Part shown: piece after piece, positions 15,295 to 24,093 of the stretch
How the letters are laid out: every line of letters starts with the position of its first letter
How positions within the stretch are numbered: position 1 is the stretch's first letter
Origin: a virus
Strand: one strand, 5' to 3'
Length of the DNA stretch: 64,000 bases
IMG/VR virus record: IMGVR_UViG_3300025141_000016
Location: 124,001 to 188,000 of that record
Position numbers and translations under genes: made by a program
The notes under the pieces: generated by a model
What the model saw: only the letters and a program-made list of their open reading frames with translations
What the model was told of the DNA's origin: nothing
Databases searched by the model: none

Positions 15295-15669
15295 ATGGCC
15301 GAGACACCTACCCCATACGTCTACCGAGCCCAGGTCTTGTCGGTCTACGACGGGGACACCATCACGGTGATGATCGACCTGGGGTTGAGCATCAAGGTCA
15401 AAGCCTCTTGTCGGTTACTGGGGATAGACACCCCGGAGATCCGCACCAAGTCCGCTTCCGAGAAGAAACTTGCCTATGAGGCACGAGATCGGTTGCGGGG
15501 GATGGTCCTCGACAAAGAGGTGACCCTGCACTCCGTCGTCAAGCCCGACAAGTATGGCCGACTGACCGTGAAGGTCTGGAGCGACGAGCACGGGTACGTC
15601 AATGGGGTGTTGTTGGACGAGGGGTTAGCCCGCGTCTATGATGGGGGCACCCGCCAACCCTGGGGCTGA
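15295..15669 (+). CDS. Thermonuclease (staphylococcal nuclease-like)
   Basis: This 124-residue SNase-family protein has DGDT at 19-22, an Arg at 40 followed by LLGIDTPE (41-48), PDKYGR at 84-89 and LLDEGLARVY at 107-115. The usual catalytic Arg, Glu and Arg correspond to R40, E48 and R89, so it should be an active calcium-dependent DNA/RNA nuclease. There is no signal peptide, which points to an intracellular role such as degrading host DNA or mRNA. Its ATG follows the terminator by a few bases, so it may rely on read-through or on a promoter overlapping the hairpin. Confidence 0.88.
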   Translation: MAETPTPYVYRAQVLSVYDGDTITVMIDLGLSIKVKASCRLLGIDTPEIRTKSASEKKLAYEARDRLRGMVLDKEVTLHSVVKPDKYGRLTVKVWSDEHGYVNGVLLDEGLARVYDGGTRQPWG

Positions 15670-15682
15670 TTCCCCGTTTTCG

Positions 15683-15695
15683 ATAGTCCGACTAT
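15683..15695. promoter_or_regulatory. Perfect palindrome before the tail operon
   Basis: ATAGTC-C-GACTAT lies 37 bases before the tube-like gene. Its symmetry and position suggest an operator or promoter-associated site. No partner protein is identified. Confidence 0.4.
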
Positions 15696-15731
15696 ACCCA
15701 ACTGTAAGTAGCACCCGACGGAGATTTCATC

Positions 15732-16487
15732 ATGGCCAACACCGACCATTCACCGGGCCTTGGAGTTCAAGGATCCTCACAGATTTACAAGTTCGGAACC
15801 TCACCCAATACCCGGAGTGTGGTGACTCAAAAGGTGCGTGTACTTGCTCCTGCCTACGGCGCTACCAATCCGACACTGTTTCAGATTGGGGTCTTGTCCA
15901 ACTTTGGACCGACCGAGAGCCGTACTATCGAGAACGTGCGCGGAATCGGCTTTGGTGACATCATCGCGGAACTGGTGCCGGGAAATACGGAGCCCATGAC
16001 GGCTTCTATTGAACGCACCATGCTCTACCTATCAAACCTCTGGCAAGCGACGGGCTACGCTTCGGGTGTTAGCGGTCCTGTCCGATCTCTTCGGCATCAC
16101 CGTTGGCCCTTCGACATTGAGCAACAGATTGTGTTCAGTGTCATCGCAGACACAGAGATGGGTGGAGGAACGACCTCCTCAACGGACTTCGGTTCGTATG
16201 GCACCTTGGAATACTCCGGTGCCATCGGAGGTGGCGGCCCCCTTGGAAACGGAAGCGACCCAGGCTCCCACAACATCCTCATCACCTATTACGAAGGTTG
16301 CTGGTGGGGAGACTGGAGCACCGCTTACCAAAAGGACTCCGCTATGGTCATGGAGTCGGGCACGGTGACTATCACCGACGTTCACGACTTCTCCAGCGTC
16401 ACCTACGGTGAGTTCCTGGCAACAGGTAACGACCCGAGCATCGGTGAGTTCTCGTCCAATATCTTTGGGACGACTTTCAGTTCATAG
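15732..16487 (+). CDS. Putative tail tube protein
   Basis: This is a 251-residue protein with GGAG before ATG 15732. It is beta-rich and contains IGFGDIIAELVPGNTEP followed by MTASIERTMLYL, the sort of strand-helix pattern seen in tail tube proteins of contractile and long non-contractile tails. Its place just before two chaperone-like genes and the tape measure fits the usual tube, chaperone, tape-measure order. No sheath gene is seen upstream, so contractile versus non-contractile cannot be settled here. Confidence 0.65.
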   Translation: MANTDHSPGLGVQGSSQIYKFGTSPNTRSVVTQKVRVLAPAYGATNPTLFQIGVLSNFGPTESRTIENVRGIGFGDIIAELVPGNTEPMTASIERTMLYLSNLWQATGYASGVSGPVRSLRHHRWPFDIEQQIVFSVIADTEMGGGTTSSTDFGSYGTLEYSGAIGGGGPLGNGSDPGSHNILITYYEGCWWGDWSTAYQKDSAMVMESGTVTITDVHDFSSVTYGEFLATGNDPSIGEFSSNIFGTTFSS

Positions 16488-16515
16488 TTCAACGCCCTCT
16501 ACCTCTTGGTAGTCG

Positions 16516-16540
16516 GGTAGAGTCTTCCGTCGGGTAGTGT
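16516..16540 (+). promoter_or_regulatory. Double GGTAGNGT octamer before the chaperone-like gene
   Basis: GGTAGAGT (16516-16523) and GGTAGTGT (16533-16540) occur 17 bases apart. The second ends 17 bases before ATG 16558. This is the only site where the octamer is doubled. Confidence 0.4.
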
Positions 16541-16557
16541 ACTTTGACGGAGGACTC

Positions 16558-17676
16558 ATGTTGGATCTCAATGCCCTAAAAGAAGCTCTCGCACCGCTCG
16601 CCAAGATCGGTCGGGACGAACTGACTTTTGAATCGGGCGGGATGCAGTTGACCCTGCGCCCACTCCTTCCCATGGAAGAGGTTGCGGTTCAACGCTATGC
16701 GGCCTCCGTCTTGGACAAGATCCAGACGGACGAGGGGTTGAACCCAACCGACCAGATGAGCCGAGCCGCTGCTCTCGACTACTTTGACCGTTTCCGCATC
16801 GAGATCATCGCCTACGCCCTGGTCCAGATTGACGACTTGAACCTCCGCGACGTGGATAAGATCCCCACGGGGGAGACGTTGGAGAATGGCACCCCCATCC
16901 AGATGAGCCGCATGAGGGCGATGAGGGAAGTGGTCTACGACTGGTCCCGCGCCATGCTCACTGTCTGTTTCGCGAAGTACGGTGACCTCGTACAGAAGAT
17001 CGCGACCGAAGCTGACAAGATCGCCAGTTCCTCTATCTCTGACATTGATGCAGAAATCGAGCGCGTTGAGGAACGTCTGCAAATGCTGAAGGAAGACCGG
17101 GAAACCCGAGCCAAGGGTGATCCCACTGTCACCGCAAAGCAGATCACGGATCTGATTCGTGCCGGGGACGAGATGAAGCAGCAGGCTTCCCGATCCGCTT
17201 CATTGGCCCGTGCTCAACATTTAGCCGCCCAAGCAGACGCGCCCGCGCCTCCCACACAAGAGCCCGCGCCTCCACCAGAAACCGCGCCCCGAAAGTCGGT
17301 CATCCCTCCCTCCTCCCCTCCACCCTCTACATCAGGGTGGGCACCACCACAGGCAACAGCAGTCCCCGGTGAAGTCCGTTCATCCTTTGAGGATGGGGAA
17401 GACCCCGAAATAGTGGCCGCCGAGGAAGCCCGAATCATGGCAGCCCGTAAACAAGCCATGAAGGCTCGCCAGGAAGAAGAATCCCGTGACCCCCTCTCCC
17501 GCGCAACTCCAGTAGGCACCGTGGATGGGGTGGAGGCATACCGCCTTCCCTCTGAAGAAGTTTCCCCCCGAGGGAAAACCAAGCCCAAAGGCGGGAGCAA
17601 GGGCAGGGAGTCCAAAACCCAGGTTGACCAAGAATCACAAGGGACAGCGAATCCTCACTACAAGCCACGACAATGA
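16558..17676 (+). CDS. Tail assembly chaperone-like protein 1
   Basis: The product is 372 residues from ATG 16558 with GGAGG upstream; the GTG at 16537 is less likely. Residues 20-150 are mostly helical and begin with LTLRPLLPMEEVAV. A coiled-coil-like stretch (IDAEIERVEERLQMLKEDRE) follows, then a long Pro-rich and charged tail. Placement between tube and tape measure suggests a tail assembly chaperone. The next gene has a similar N-terminal pattern but in a separate ORF. Confidence 0.6.
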   Translation: MLDLNALKEALAPLAKIGRDELTFESGGMQLTLRPLLPMEEVAVQRYAASVLDKIQTDEGLNPTDQMSRAAALDYFDRFRIEIIAYALVQIDDLNLRDVDKIPTGETLENGTPIQMSRMRAMREVVYDWSRAMLTVCFAKYGDLVQKIATEADKIASSSISDIDAEIERVEERLQMLKEDRETRAKGDPTVTAKQITDLIRAGDEMKQQASRSASLARAQHLAAQADAPAPPTQEPAPPPETAPRKSVIPPSSPPPSTSGWAPPQATAVPGEVRSSFEDGEDPEIVAAEEARIMAARKQAMKARQEEESRDPLSRATPVGTVDGVEAYRLPSEEVSPRGKTKPKGGSKGRESKTQVDQESQGTANPHYKPRQ

Positions 17677-17685
17677 GGGGGGACC

Positions 17686-18897
17686 ATGGATCGGAAGGCC
17701 ATTCTACGGGAGGCCGCCGAGGAGTCCCTACTTCGTGAGGCAGACAGACGGCGTTTCCTCTACGTTGATGTAGAGACTTTATTGGACCCAGGGTTCCTCT
17801 CCCACACCGTAGAGGTAGAGGAGACTAACTTCACCCTACGGACGATGCTGCCCTCGGACTTGCACAATCTCCTACCGCGCACCCAAAACTCCAGAGGATA
17901 TGACTGGAAGAGATGGTATCTCTGCCACTCCGTCAGGATGATAGGCGGGTACATCATCGAAGACCGGGTAAACGGGCCATACCATCTTTTCCAGACGGTG
18001 AGGGATCTCCGATTGGAGTATGTGGAAATCCTCTTTACATGCGCGATGGGGTTGAGAAAACGCGAGGACAGGGCCTCCAAAATCACCCGAGCCTATTGCC
18101 ACGAGAACTACTCCAGGGGACGTTGGCGGTTGAGGGGAGCCCCCGAGGGTGAGCGCAACTTTATCCAAGACCTATGGGTTGCCCACAATGAGGCCCAAGA
18201 TGAGTTCGATGCAGACCAGCGGAAGTGGGCACACACGCGAGCCATCGCGGGGTCAATGTCCCACAAGGCTGCCAAGGCACTTCGTAAATCCCAAGACGAT
18301 TGGGTCAAAAGGAACGAGGATCTTGGACAGCGCGTCATCGAGGAGGCGGTCAACTGGGTCATCCAGGGGGACAAGAACGAACAGAAGCCGTTGACTGTCA
18401 CCCTTGGCGGGAAGACTTACGATGTTCCCACCGTCCATTCAGCCCAGACGGTCGAGGACTTGCAAGCCGAGATGGACCGGGCGATGCGCGGCGAAAAGGA
18501 CTACCACGATGTGATGGTGGACCAGTACAAGGCGTTCCACCGTGCTCGTCTCGTGGAAGCCAGGAAAGCACGCGAGGAAGCATGGACCAAGGCCACCGAG
18601 GGTGGGGGCGAAGTTGGGGTCACGGGTACGAGCGAGATGGTGGGCTACACCCCGGATCAGTTGGCAGAACTCAACCCAGACCTGCTCAAACACAAGCCCA
18701 CCACACGTCGCGATAGCACCCACCCCAGCCGTGAGGTGTTCGACCGCTACCTCACAAGTGATGAACAGGTGGGATGGATCGGGACTGGGGGGATGCCGGA
18801 ATCAGCCAAGGCTGCCCCTGCCCCCAAGAAACCATCCGATGATGGGGGTTCCCTCCAAGAGCGTGTTGCTCGTCGTAAACCACGCCTGAAATCATAG
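17686..18897 (+). CDS. Tail assembly chaperone-like protein 2
   Basis: This is a 403-residue protein 9 bases after the previous gene. FTLRTMLPSDLHNL (near 45-58) parallels LTLRPLLPMEEVAV in the upstream protein. Both then have a helical region with aromatic and acidic residues and end in a polar Pro/Lys-rich tail. Most long-tailed phages make two chaperone forms by ribosomal frameshift; here two full, diverged genes stand in their place. The chaperone role is inferred from position and this pattern. Confidence 0.55.
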   Translation: MDRKAILREAAEESLLREADRRRFLYVDVETLLDPGFLSHTVEVEETNFTLRTMLPSDLHNLLPRTQNSRGYDWKRWYLCHSVRMIGGYIIEDRVNGPYHLFQTVRDLRLEYVEILFTCAMGLRKREDRASKITRAYCHENYSRGRWRLRGAPEGERNFIQDLWVAHNEAQDEFDADQRKWAHTRAIAGSMSHKAAKALRKSQDDWVKRNEDLGQRVIEEAVNWVIQGDKNEQKPLTVTLGGKTYDVPTVHSAQTVEDLQAEMDRAMRGEKDYHDVMVDQYKAFHRARLVEARKAREEAWTKATEGGGEVGVTGTSEMVGYTPDQLAELNPDLLKHKPTTRRDSTHPSREVFDRYLTSDEQVGWIGTGGMPESAKAAPAPKKPSDDGGSLQERVARRKPRLKS

Positions 18898-18930
18898 TCT
18901 CTCTATGACCCGTCCCCGGTAGGAGATCAC

Positions 18931-21900
18931 ATGTCAGTTACCACTACCGTCGGCCTGGACTTCATGCTTGGGAGCATCACTGGCCAAGCCCGCTTGGAGA
19001 ACATGATCGAGTCGGCCACGGGGGGTGGTGCGTCCAAGGGACTGACGGGTGCGGTCAAAAGCACCGCAAAGAAGTTGGAATCGGCTTTCGGGGATGCCTA
19101 CATCAACTCTATCCGCTTGGGGGCCAAGGAAGAAGCCAAGCAGTTGCAAGCCTCTTTCAAGGAGCGCGAAAAGAGAATCAAGCGTGCCGCTGGCCTCCAA
19201 CAGAAGATGGAAGAAAAGCTGGAGCGGATCAAAGACCAAGCGGGGCAAGGCAGGCGAGCCCACAATCTACGGGAGCGCATAGCGGCTACGAAAAAAATCA
19301 TTCGGGCTCAACAAGATGGACAAGACAAGCTCATTTCGGACATGGCTGCGGCTCAAAAGGACCAGTTGGCGTTGCTGGATGAGGGGATGAAGCAATCTGC
19401 TAAATCCTTCGGGGACAAGCTGGAAAGTGGAGCAGATAACTTCTCCAGCATTATGAGCCAAGCCCTGTCTGCGGAGAACCTGAACGTCGGGGATCTCGTC
19501 AAGAACATCGGCGGGGCACTCAAAGACGCTGCCCCCAGCATGGTGAAGTTCGGCGCGAAACAAGGCGGAAAGAGCGGCATGATGGGTGGGCTCGGGAAGG
19601 TGATCGGCAAGCTGGGAGCGGCTGCCGGGGTCATCGCGGGAGTCGCTGCCGCTGTGGGAGCAGTCATCGCCCTCTTTATGGCTGCCTATGGGCAGACCAA
19701 AGAGTTCAACAAGGCCATTCTGGAAGGAGCTTCCGCAGTAGACCTGCTCTCGGGCAACGCTCTCTCAAATACGGCAGCGTTCGCAAACGAGTTGGGGGAT
19801 CTCCGCACGGCAGCTATCGACGTAGCCTTGGAGTTCCGGTACTCCGCAGAGCAGGCGCTCGGGCTCGCCAACGAGATGAACAGAGCAGGGCTTACCTACA
19901 AGGAACAAAGGAGCCTGTTTGGGAACTACACGGAATCAATCGAGTTGGCGCTGAAGGCCACCCAATCCTTTGGGGTAGGCGGGGGTGAAGTGGCTGGGAT
20001 GCTGGAAACCATGACCAAGAACATGGGCTTGCAGTTGCAAGGCATCGAGGATGGCTTCAGTAAGATTTTCGCTGGAGCCCAAATGTCAGGTATGGGCGTT
20101 GCATCGTTCTTCACTTCTATCAGTGAGGCCACTTCCGGCATGGCGCTGATGAACTTCCGCCTGGAAGACACCGTTGAACTCCTCTTGGGGATGGAGAAGA
20201 TCCTCGGGGAAGACTTGGCGAAGGAACAGTTGGGGGGCCTGCGCGGGAAGTATGCCGACATGGGCTTCCAAGAGCGGTACAAGACCACCATGCTGGCTGG
20301 AGCCTCGGGGGGGAGAATCATCGGGGCCGCTGCCACGCGCCAGGGGGCCGGGTACATGGACAAGTTGAACGAAGCCCTGGACAACATGAAAGTAGGTGAC
20401 CGGAAGAAGGCACGCGAACAACTCTCACAAGTCCGAAATGCCGACGGCACCATAAACATGGCTGGTTTGGGAGCCCTCAAAGGCCAAGATTTGGGGGTGT
20501 TGCAGAACACGATGGCGGCGTTGGGGCCGGAGTTTGAGCAACTTGCCCGTCAACTCGGAGACATGTCCCAGCTTGCCCGTGGGGTGGACACCACATCCAC
20601 TGGACGGCGAGCAGCAGCCTTGGGGAGCCTTGACGAATCATCCACCCTCGCTTTCAGCATGGTGTCTGCTCTGGGGGACCGCGCTATCGGGGACATGGAA
20701 GGCGTTGACCGGATGGCCTTTGAGGAGCAAACGGGCATTTCCGGCCAGCAGTTTGAACAGTACCAAGAAATCTTCAACCGCTTGGCAGGTCGAATGACAG
20801 CGGGGGAGGAAGGCTTTGAGAAGTTCAAAGGAAAGGAGATCACGACCTCGATGGTTGCCGAGGTCATCGCGGCGGGGGACATGTTGTCTCCCGAGGACAA
20901 GGCGGCCTTGGGGGCAGCCCAAGAGGCGGGCATGTCGGAGATGGAAACTCTCGCCCAGATGCAGTTGAAGGAGACGACCAGCATCCTCCAAACCCTCAAA
21001 AACGAGGTGGTGTCGATACTCAACTCCATCAATGGATGGGTCGAATCGGTATCCTCGTTGTTCGGGGTGGACAGCAAACAGACGCGGAAGCAGGATGCCG
21101 CCGAGATGGCTCAACAGTTTGGCGACAGACAAGCCGCCTTGGACAGAGAACGGGAGGCGGCAGAGGAGAAGGGAGACTTCTCTAAAGCAGCGGAGTTCGA
21201 CTTACGGCAAGAGAAGATCACCGAAGGGTCAGCGTTGGCTCGGGAGGTAAGTCGTTCGGGCGATGTGGAAGGTATGCAGGAACTCCGCACAATGATGTTG
21301 GAGGCGGCTGGGGTCACCCTGGGACCGGATGGGGTCATGTCCGGTCTTGGGATTGTGACGGGACAAAACCCCGTCACCTTCACCGACTTTGAAGGCAACG
21401 CGGTCGATGACCCCTTGACTGTTGGCGGCTGGTCGCAGCAGTACGGCTACGAGGGGGTCTTGACAAGCGGTGTTCCCATCTACGCGGGAACGCGGGAGCG
21501 GTCAACGCACTATCCCAAGATCGATGGGGTGCCGACCGGGATCGGATATGGCGGCAGGATGGTTACTTCGTCGGACTTGGACCCCAGCCAGATTACTAAA
21601 ATCGCAGACTGGCACGAAAACCGACAGGTTTCGACATACTGGGATGACCCTGGCGCTGGTGCCACTGGGAATACCCTTGGTGGGATACCGCTTCTCGACT
21701 TGGACGCGCTCGGGATGGACCTGAGCGGAGGTGAGGCCGATGTAATCACCGCGTGGCTCGACAAAGAACTACCCGAACAGTCTCAATCCCTGGAAGGCAT
21801 TGAGAGTGAGGGCAAGAAGACGGTCACTGGTTTAGCTGGTGTGGAGTCAGCGGTAAACGACCCGGACTGGGCGGGTCAGTTGTTTCTTGCAGAGGCAGGA

Positions 21901-22233
21901 GTCGTTGGAGACGACGAGGTGGCGGCAAGGGCGCGGATGAAGGAGATGGCAGCCGACCCGGCCTACGCTTCTTACATGGGGGCGTACAAAGAATACTTTG
22001 AGGCCCAGTACGGGAAATCCTACGACGACTTCATCTACCGTGGGTCCGGTGGTCCTGGCGGCACCATCCACCCCATCAATGGGCGTGATGTTGTGGGGGC
22101 ACTCCCAGAAAGCTGGAGCGCCATGGGGGGTGGGGGCAACGTGACCATCACCAACCTCACCATCCATGAGTCGGGTGATGCCAACAAGACCTTCGCGATG
22201 GTGAAAGCAGCCATCAAGGCAGCGAAAGTATGA
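18931..22233 (+). CDS. Tape measure protein
   Basis: This 1100-residue protein is helical and Ala/Gly/Lys/Gln-rich. It has long coiled-coil-like segments at about 45-170 and a hydrophobic stretch at about 222-255 (AAAGVIAGVAAAVGAVIALFM), as in tape measure proteins that help DNA cross the host membrane. At about 0.15 nm per residue the tail would be roughly 165 nm, if all of it is used. It lies after the chaperone-like pair and before the baseplate genes, the standard position. The C-terminal 350 residues are less helical and may interact with the baseplate. Confidence 0.88.
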   Translation: MSVTTTVGLDFMLGSITGQARLENMIESATGGGASKGLTGAVKSTAKKLESAFGDAYINSIRLGAKEEAKQLQASFKEREKRIKRAAGLQQKMEEKLERIKDQAGQGRRAHNLRERIAATKKIIRAQQDGQDKLISDMAAAQKDQLALLDEGMKQSAKSFGDKLESGADNFSSIMSQALSAENLNVGDLVKNIGGALKDAAPSMVKFGAKQGGKSGMMGGLGKVIGKLGAAAGVIAGVAAAVGAVIALFMAAYGQTKEFNKAILEGASAVDLLSGNALSNTAAFANELGDLRTAAIDVALEFRYSAEQALGLANEMNRAGLTYKEQRSLFGNYTESIELALKATQSFGVGGGEVAGMLETMTKNMGLQLQGIEDGFSKIFAGAQMSGMGVASFFTSISEATSGMALMNFRLEDTVELLLGMEKILGEDLAKEQLGGLRGKYADMGFQERYKTTMLAGASGGRIIGAAATRQGAGYMDKLNEALDNMKVGDRKKAREQLSQVRNADGTINMAGLGALKGQDLGVLQNTMAALGPEFEQLARQLGDMSQLARGVDTTSTGRRAAALGSLDESSTLAFSMVSALGDRAIGDMEGVDRMAFEEQTGISGQQFEQYQEIFNRLAGRMTAGEEGFEKFKGKEITTSMVAEVIAAGDMLSPEDKAALGAAQEAGMSEMETLAQMQLKETTSILQTLKNEVVSILNSINGWVESVSSLFGVDSKQTRKQDAAEMAQQFGDRQAALDREREAAEEKGDFSKAAEFDLRQEKITEGSALAREVSRSGDVEGMQELRTMMLEAAGVTLGPDGVMSGLGIVTGQNPVTFTDFEGNAVDDPLTVGGWSQQYGYEGVLTSGVPIYAGTRERSTHYPKIDGVPTGIGYGGRMVTSSDLDPSQITKIADWHENRQVSTYWDDPGAGATGNTLGGIPLLDLDALGMDLSGGEADVITAWLDKELPEQSQSLEGIESEGKKTVTGLAGVESAVNDPDWAGQLFLAEAGVVGDDEVAARARMKEMAADPAYASYMGAYKEYFEAQYGKSYDDFIYRGSGGPGGTIHPINGRDVVGALPESWSAMGGGGNVTITNLTIHESGDANKTFAMVKAAIKAAKV

Positions 22234-22248
22234 CCCCAGAGGTGAATC

Positions 22249-22869
22249 ATGGCTGAACAGCCTCCCATCTTTACAGGCGCGTTCCCCTCGGGGGTCGATG
22301 ACGAGTTCTCTGGGCGTGGGGTCAGGCCGGTCGTGTTCGACATTATCGCCCCGGATGGGGTCACTTCCATCCTCCCCGAAGACCTGAAACTGGTCCTCCA
22401 TGTGAACCCCACAAGCATGAAACTCTCCTATCAACGGGTGGTGGAGCGGATGCAGACGAAACGCGGGTTCGTAGAACAGCATTGGGGGGACGGCACCCAG
22501 ACCATTGACTTTGAGGCGGCCACGGGCGGCTTCATGCGGCTGTATGCAGGACTCGCCAACAACACCTCTCCCGACATGACGGAAGGCACGCGACGGGAGA
22601 CACTCGCCTACGATTCCTATCTCGATCTGCTCGCCCTGTTCCACAACAACGGCAGCGTCTACGACATAAACGGGCAGGTTGCCCTCCAAGGGATGATCAA
22701 GGTGTCCTTCGATGGGGGCGTGTACTACGGCTGGTTCACCAACTTCACGGTGACCGAGAGTTCAAGCAAGCCTTTCCAGTTCACCATGTCGGCCAACTTT
22801 GAGGTGAGCAGCGAAGTCCAAGTGTGGAGGACCGCCATCTCCGTCACCACCAACCCTTTCAGCCTATAA
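22249..22869 (+). CDS. Tail/baseplate protein, paralogue of the next gene (short form)
   Basis: This is a 206-residue beta-rich protein. LVLHVNPTSMKLSYQR, then RGFVEQHWGDGTQTIDFEAATGGFM and LLALFHNNGSVYD, match the next gene in order and spacing. Such proteins lie after the tape measure in many long-tailed phages and resemble LysM-like hub-connecting proteins. A role linking tube or tape measure to the hub is likely. The assignment is by synteny and shared pattern. Confidence 0.65.
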   Translation: MAEQPPIFTGAFPSGVDDEFSGRGVRPVVFDIIAPDGVTSILPEDLKLVLHVNPTSMKLSYQRVVERMQTKRGFVEQHWGDGTQTIDFEAATGGFMRLYAGLANNTSPDMTEGTRRETLAYDSYLDLLALFHNNGSVYDINGQVALQGMIKVSFDGGVYYGWFTNFTVTESSSKPFQFTMSANFEVSSEVQVWRTAISVTTNPFSL

Positions 22870-22879
22870 GGAGCCCCCT

Positions 22880-24085
22880 ATGTCTTCTGATACCGAAAGC
22901 AGCGACGAGTCCCAGTACATCGCAAGTCGATATGAAGCGGTCACGTCGGGGCCGGGACTCTCCTCCACTTTTGAGGTGCAGGAAGGGGTGCCTTACGACG
23001 GCACGAACAAACTCGCCCGCCAACTCTCTCCCTTCACCATCCGCATCGTCATCCCCGACCCCATCGCGGACATTGTGGGCACCGATGTAGACGTGAACCT
23101 CCTGGGCCGAGCGGGGCAGGAGTCCAGTGAAAAAACTAACCAAGCGAACGCGATCAGGGATGCGTTGGGCATCCCCCAGGTAACGGGGGCGGCTTCGGGG
23201 GAATCCAATCTCGTTACACTGCTCTCCACCATCTCCGCTGGGCAGCAACTCCAGGGCACCCTGGGAACGGATGCGAGGGCGATGATGGCTGACCTCACGA
23301 CGGTCGCTGACATCAAGTACCAAGTGGAGGTGGCCCTTCAGGTGCCACCACTGACCCTGTTCGTGAACCCCAGCGAAATGTCGATCTCGTACCAGACCGT
23401 CCAGCAGTTCTCGGCCCGGTCACGTCATGGGTTCATCTTTGAGCGGTGGGGTGAGGTGCAGCCGACGATTTCTTTCTCTGGGAGCACGGGAGCGTTCTGC
23501 GCTGGGGTCAACCCCTCCACCGTCACTGGGGTCGTTGCCAACGACGGCACAACGAACACGCCCTCGGGGGTGCAGTTCGCATCGAAGCGAGACTCCGCAG
23601 CCTTCCAGAACTTCGTGGCGCTCTACCAGTTCTACCGGAACAACGGCTACATCTACGACACCGTGAACGGCACCGAGGCCCACCTGATGATTGGGGCGCT
23701 CGCTATCGACTACGACCAGATGACCTACGTCGGCCACATCGACTCATTTGAATACTCCTACACCGAGGAGATGCAGCATCGCATCGAGTGGTCCATGACC
23801 TTCACGGTAGATCGCATGTATGACCATGCCGAGGCACCTGTCGTGGTGCTGCCGGAGTCCTCCCCCACCCCCGCACCAGGGTCACTGTCCACCGAGCAGT
23901 TGAACCGTATCGCGGCGGCCACCCCGAGCCGGACAGACATTGACGGGGCTGGGTGGGGCGCTGGGTTCGCAGGGATCTCGGGGACTACCCAGTTTCAGAG
24001 GGAGACGGATGAGGATGGCCAGCCTGTCTCTACTGCCCCCAACCCCGTCCTCGACTATTTCACCCCCACAGGGCTGCTTGGGTAA
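22880..24085 (+). CDS. Tail/baseplate protein, paralogue of the previous gene (long form)
   Basis: This is a 401-residue protein. Residues from about 155 contain LTLFVNPSEMSISYQT, then HGFIFERWGEVQPTISFSG, FVALYQFYRNNGYIYD and a beta-rich end, clearly parallel to the 206-residue protein upstream. The extra N-terminal 150 residues and a Pro/Ser-rich C-terminal tail are unique to this copy. Tandem duplication followed by divergence is the simplest explanation; the two copies may form successive rings near the hub. Confidence 0.65.
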   Translation: MSSDTESSDESQYIASRYEAVTSGPGLSSTFEVQEGVPYDGTNKLARQLSPFTIRIVIPDPIADIVGTDVDVNLLGRAGQESSEKTNQANAIRDALGIPQVTGAASGESNLVTLLSTISAGQQLQGTLGTDARAMMADLTTVADIKYQVEVALQVPPLTLFVNPSEMSISYQTVQQFSARSRHGFIFERWGEVQPTISFSGSTGAFCAGVNPSTVTGVVANDGTTNTPSGVQFASKRDSAAFQNFVALYQFYRNNGYIYDTVNGTEAHLMIGALAIDYDQMTYVGHIDSFEYSYTEEMQHRIEWSMTFTVDRMYDHAEAPVVVLPESSPTPAPGSLSTEQLNRIAAATPSRTDIDGAGWGAGFAGISGTTQFQRETDEDGQPVSTAPNPVLDYFTPTGLLG

Positions 24086-24093
24086 GGTGCTGC

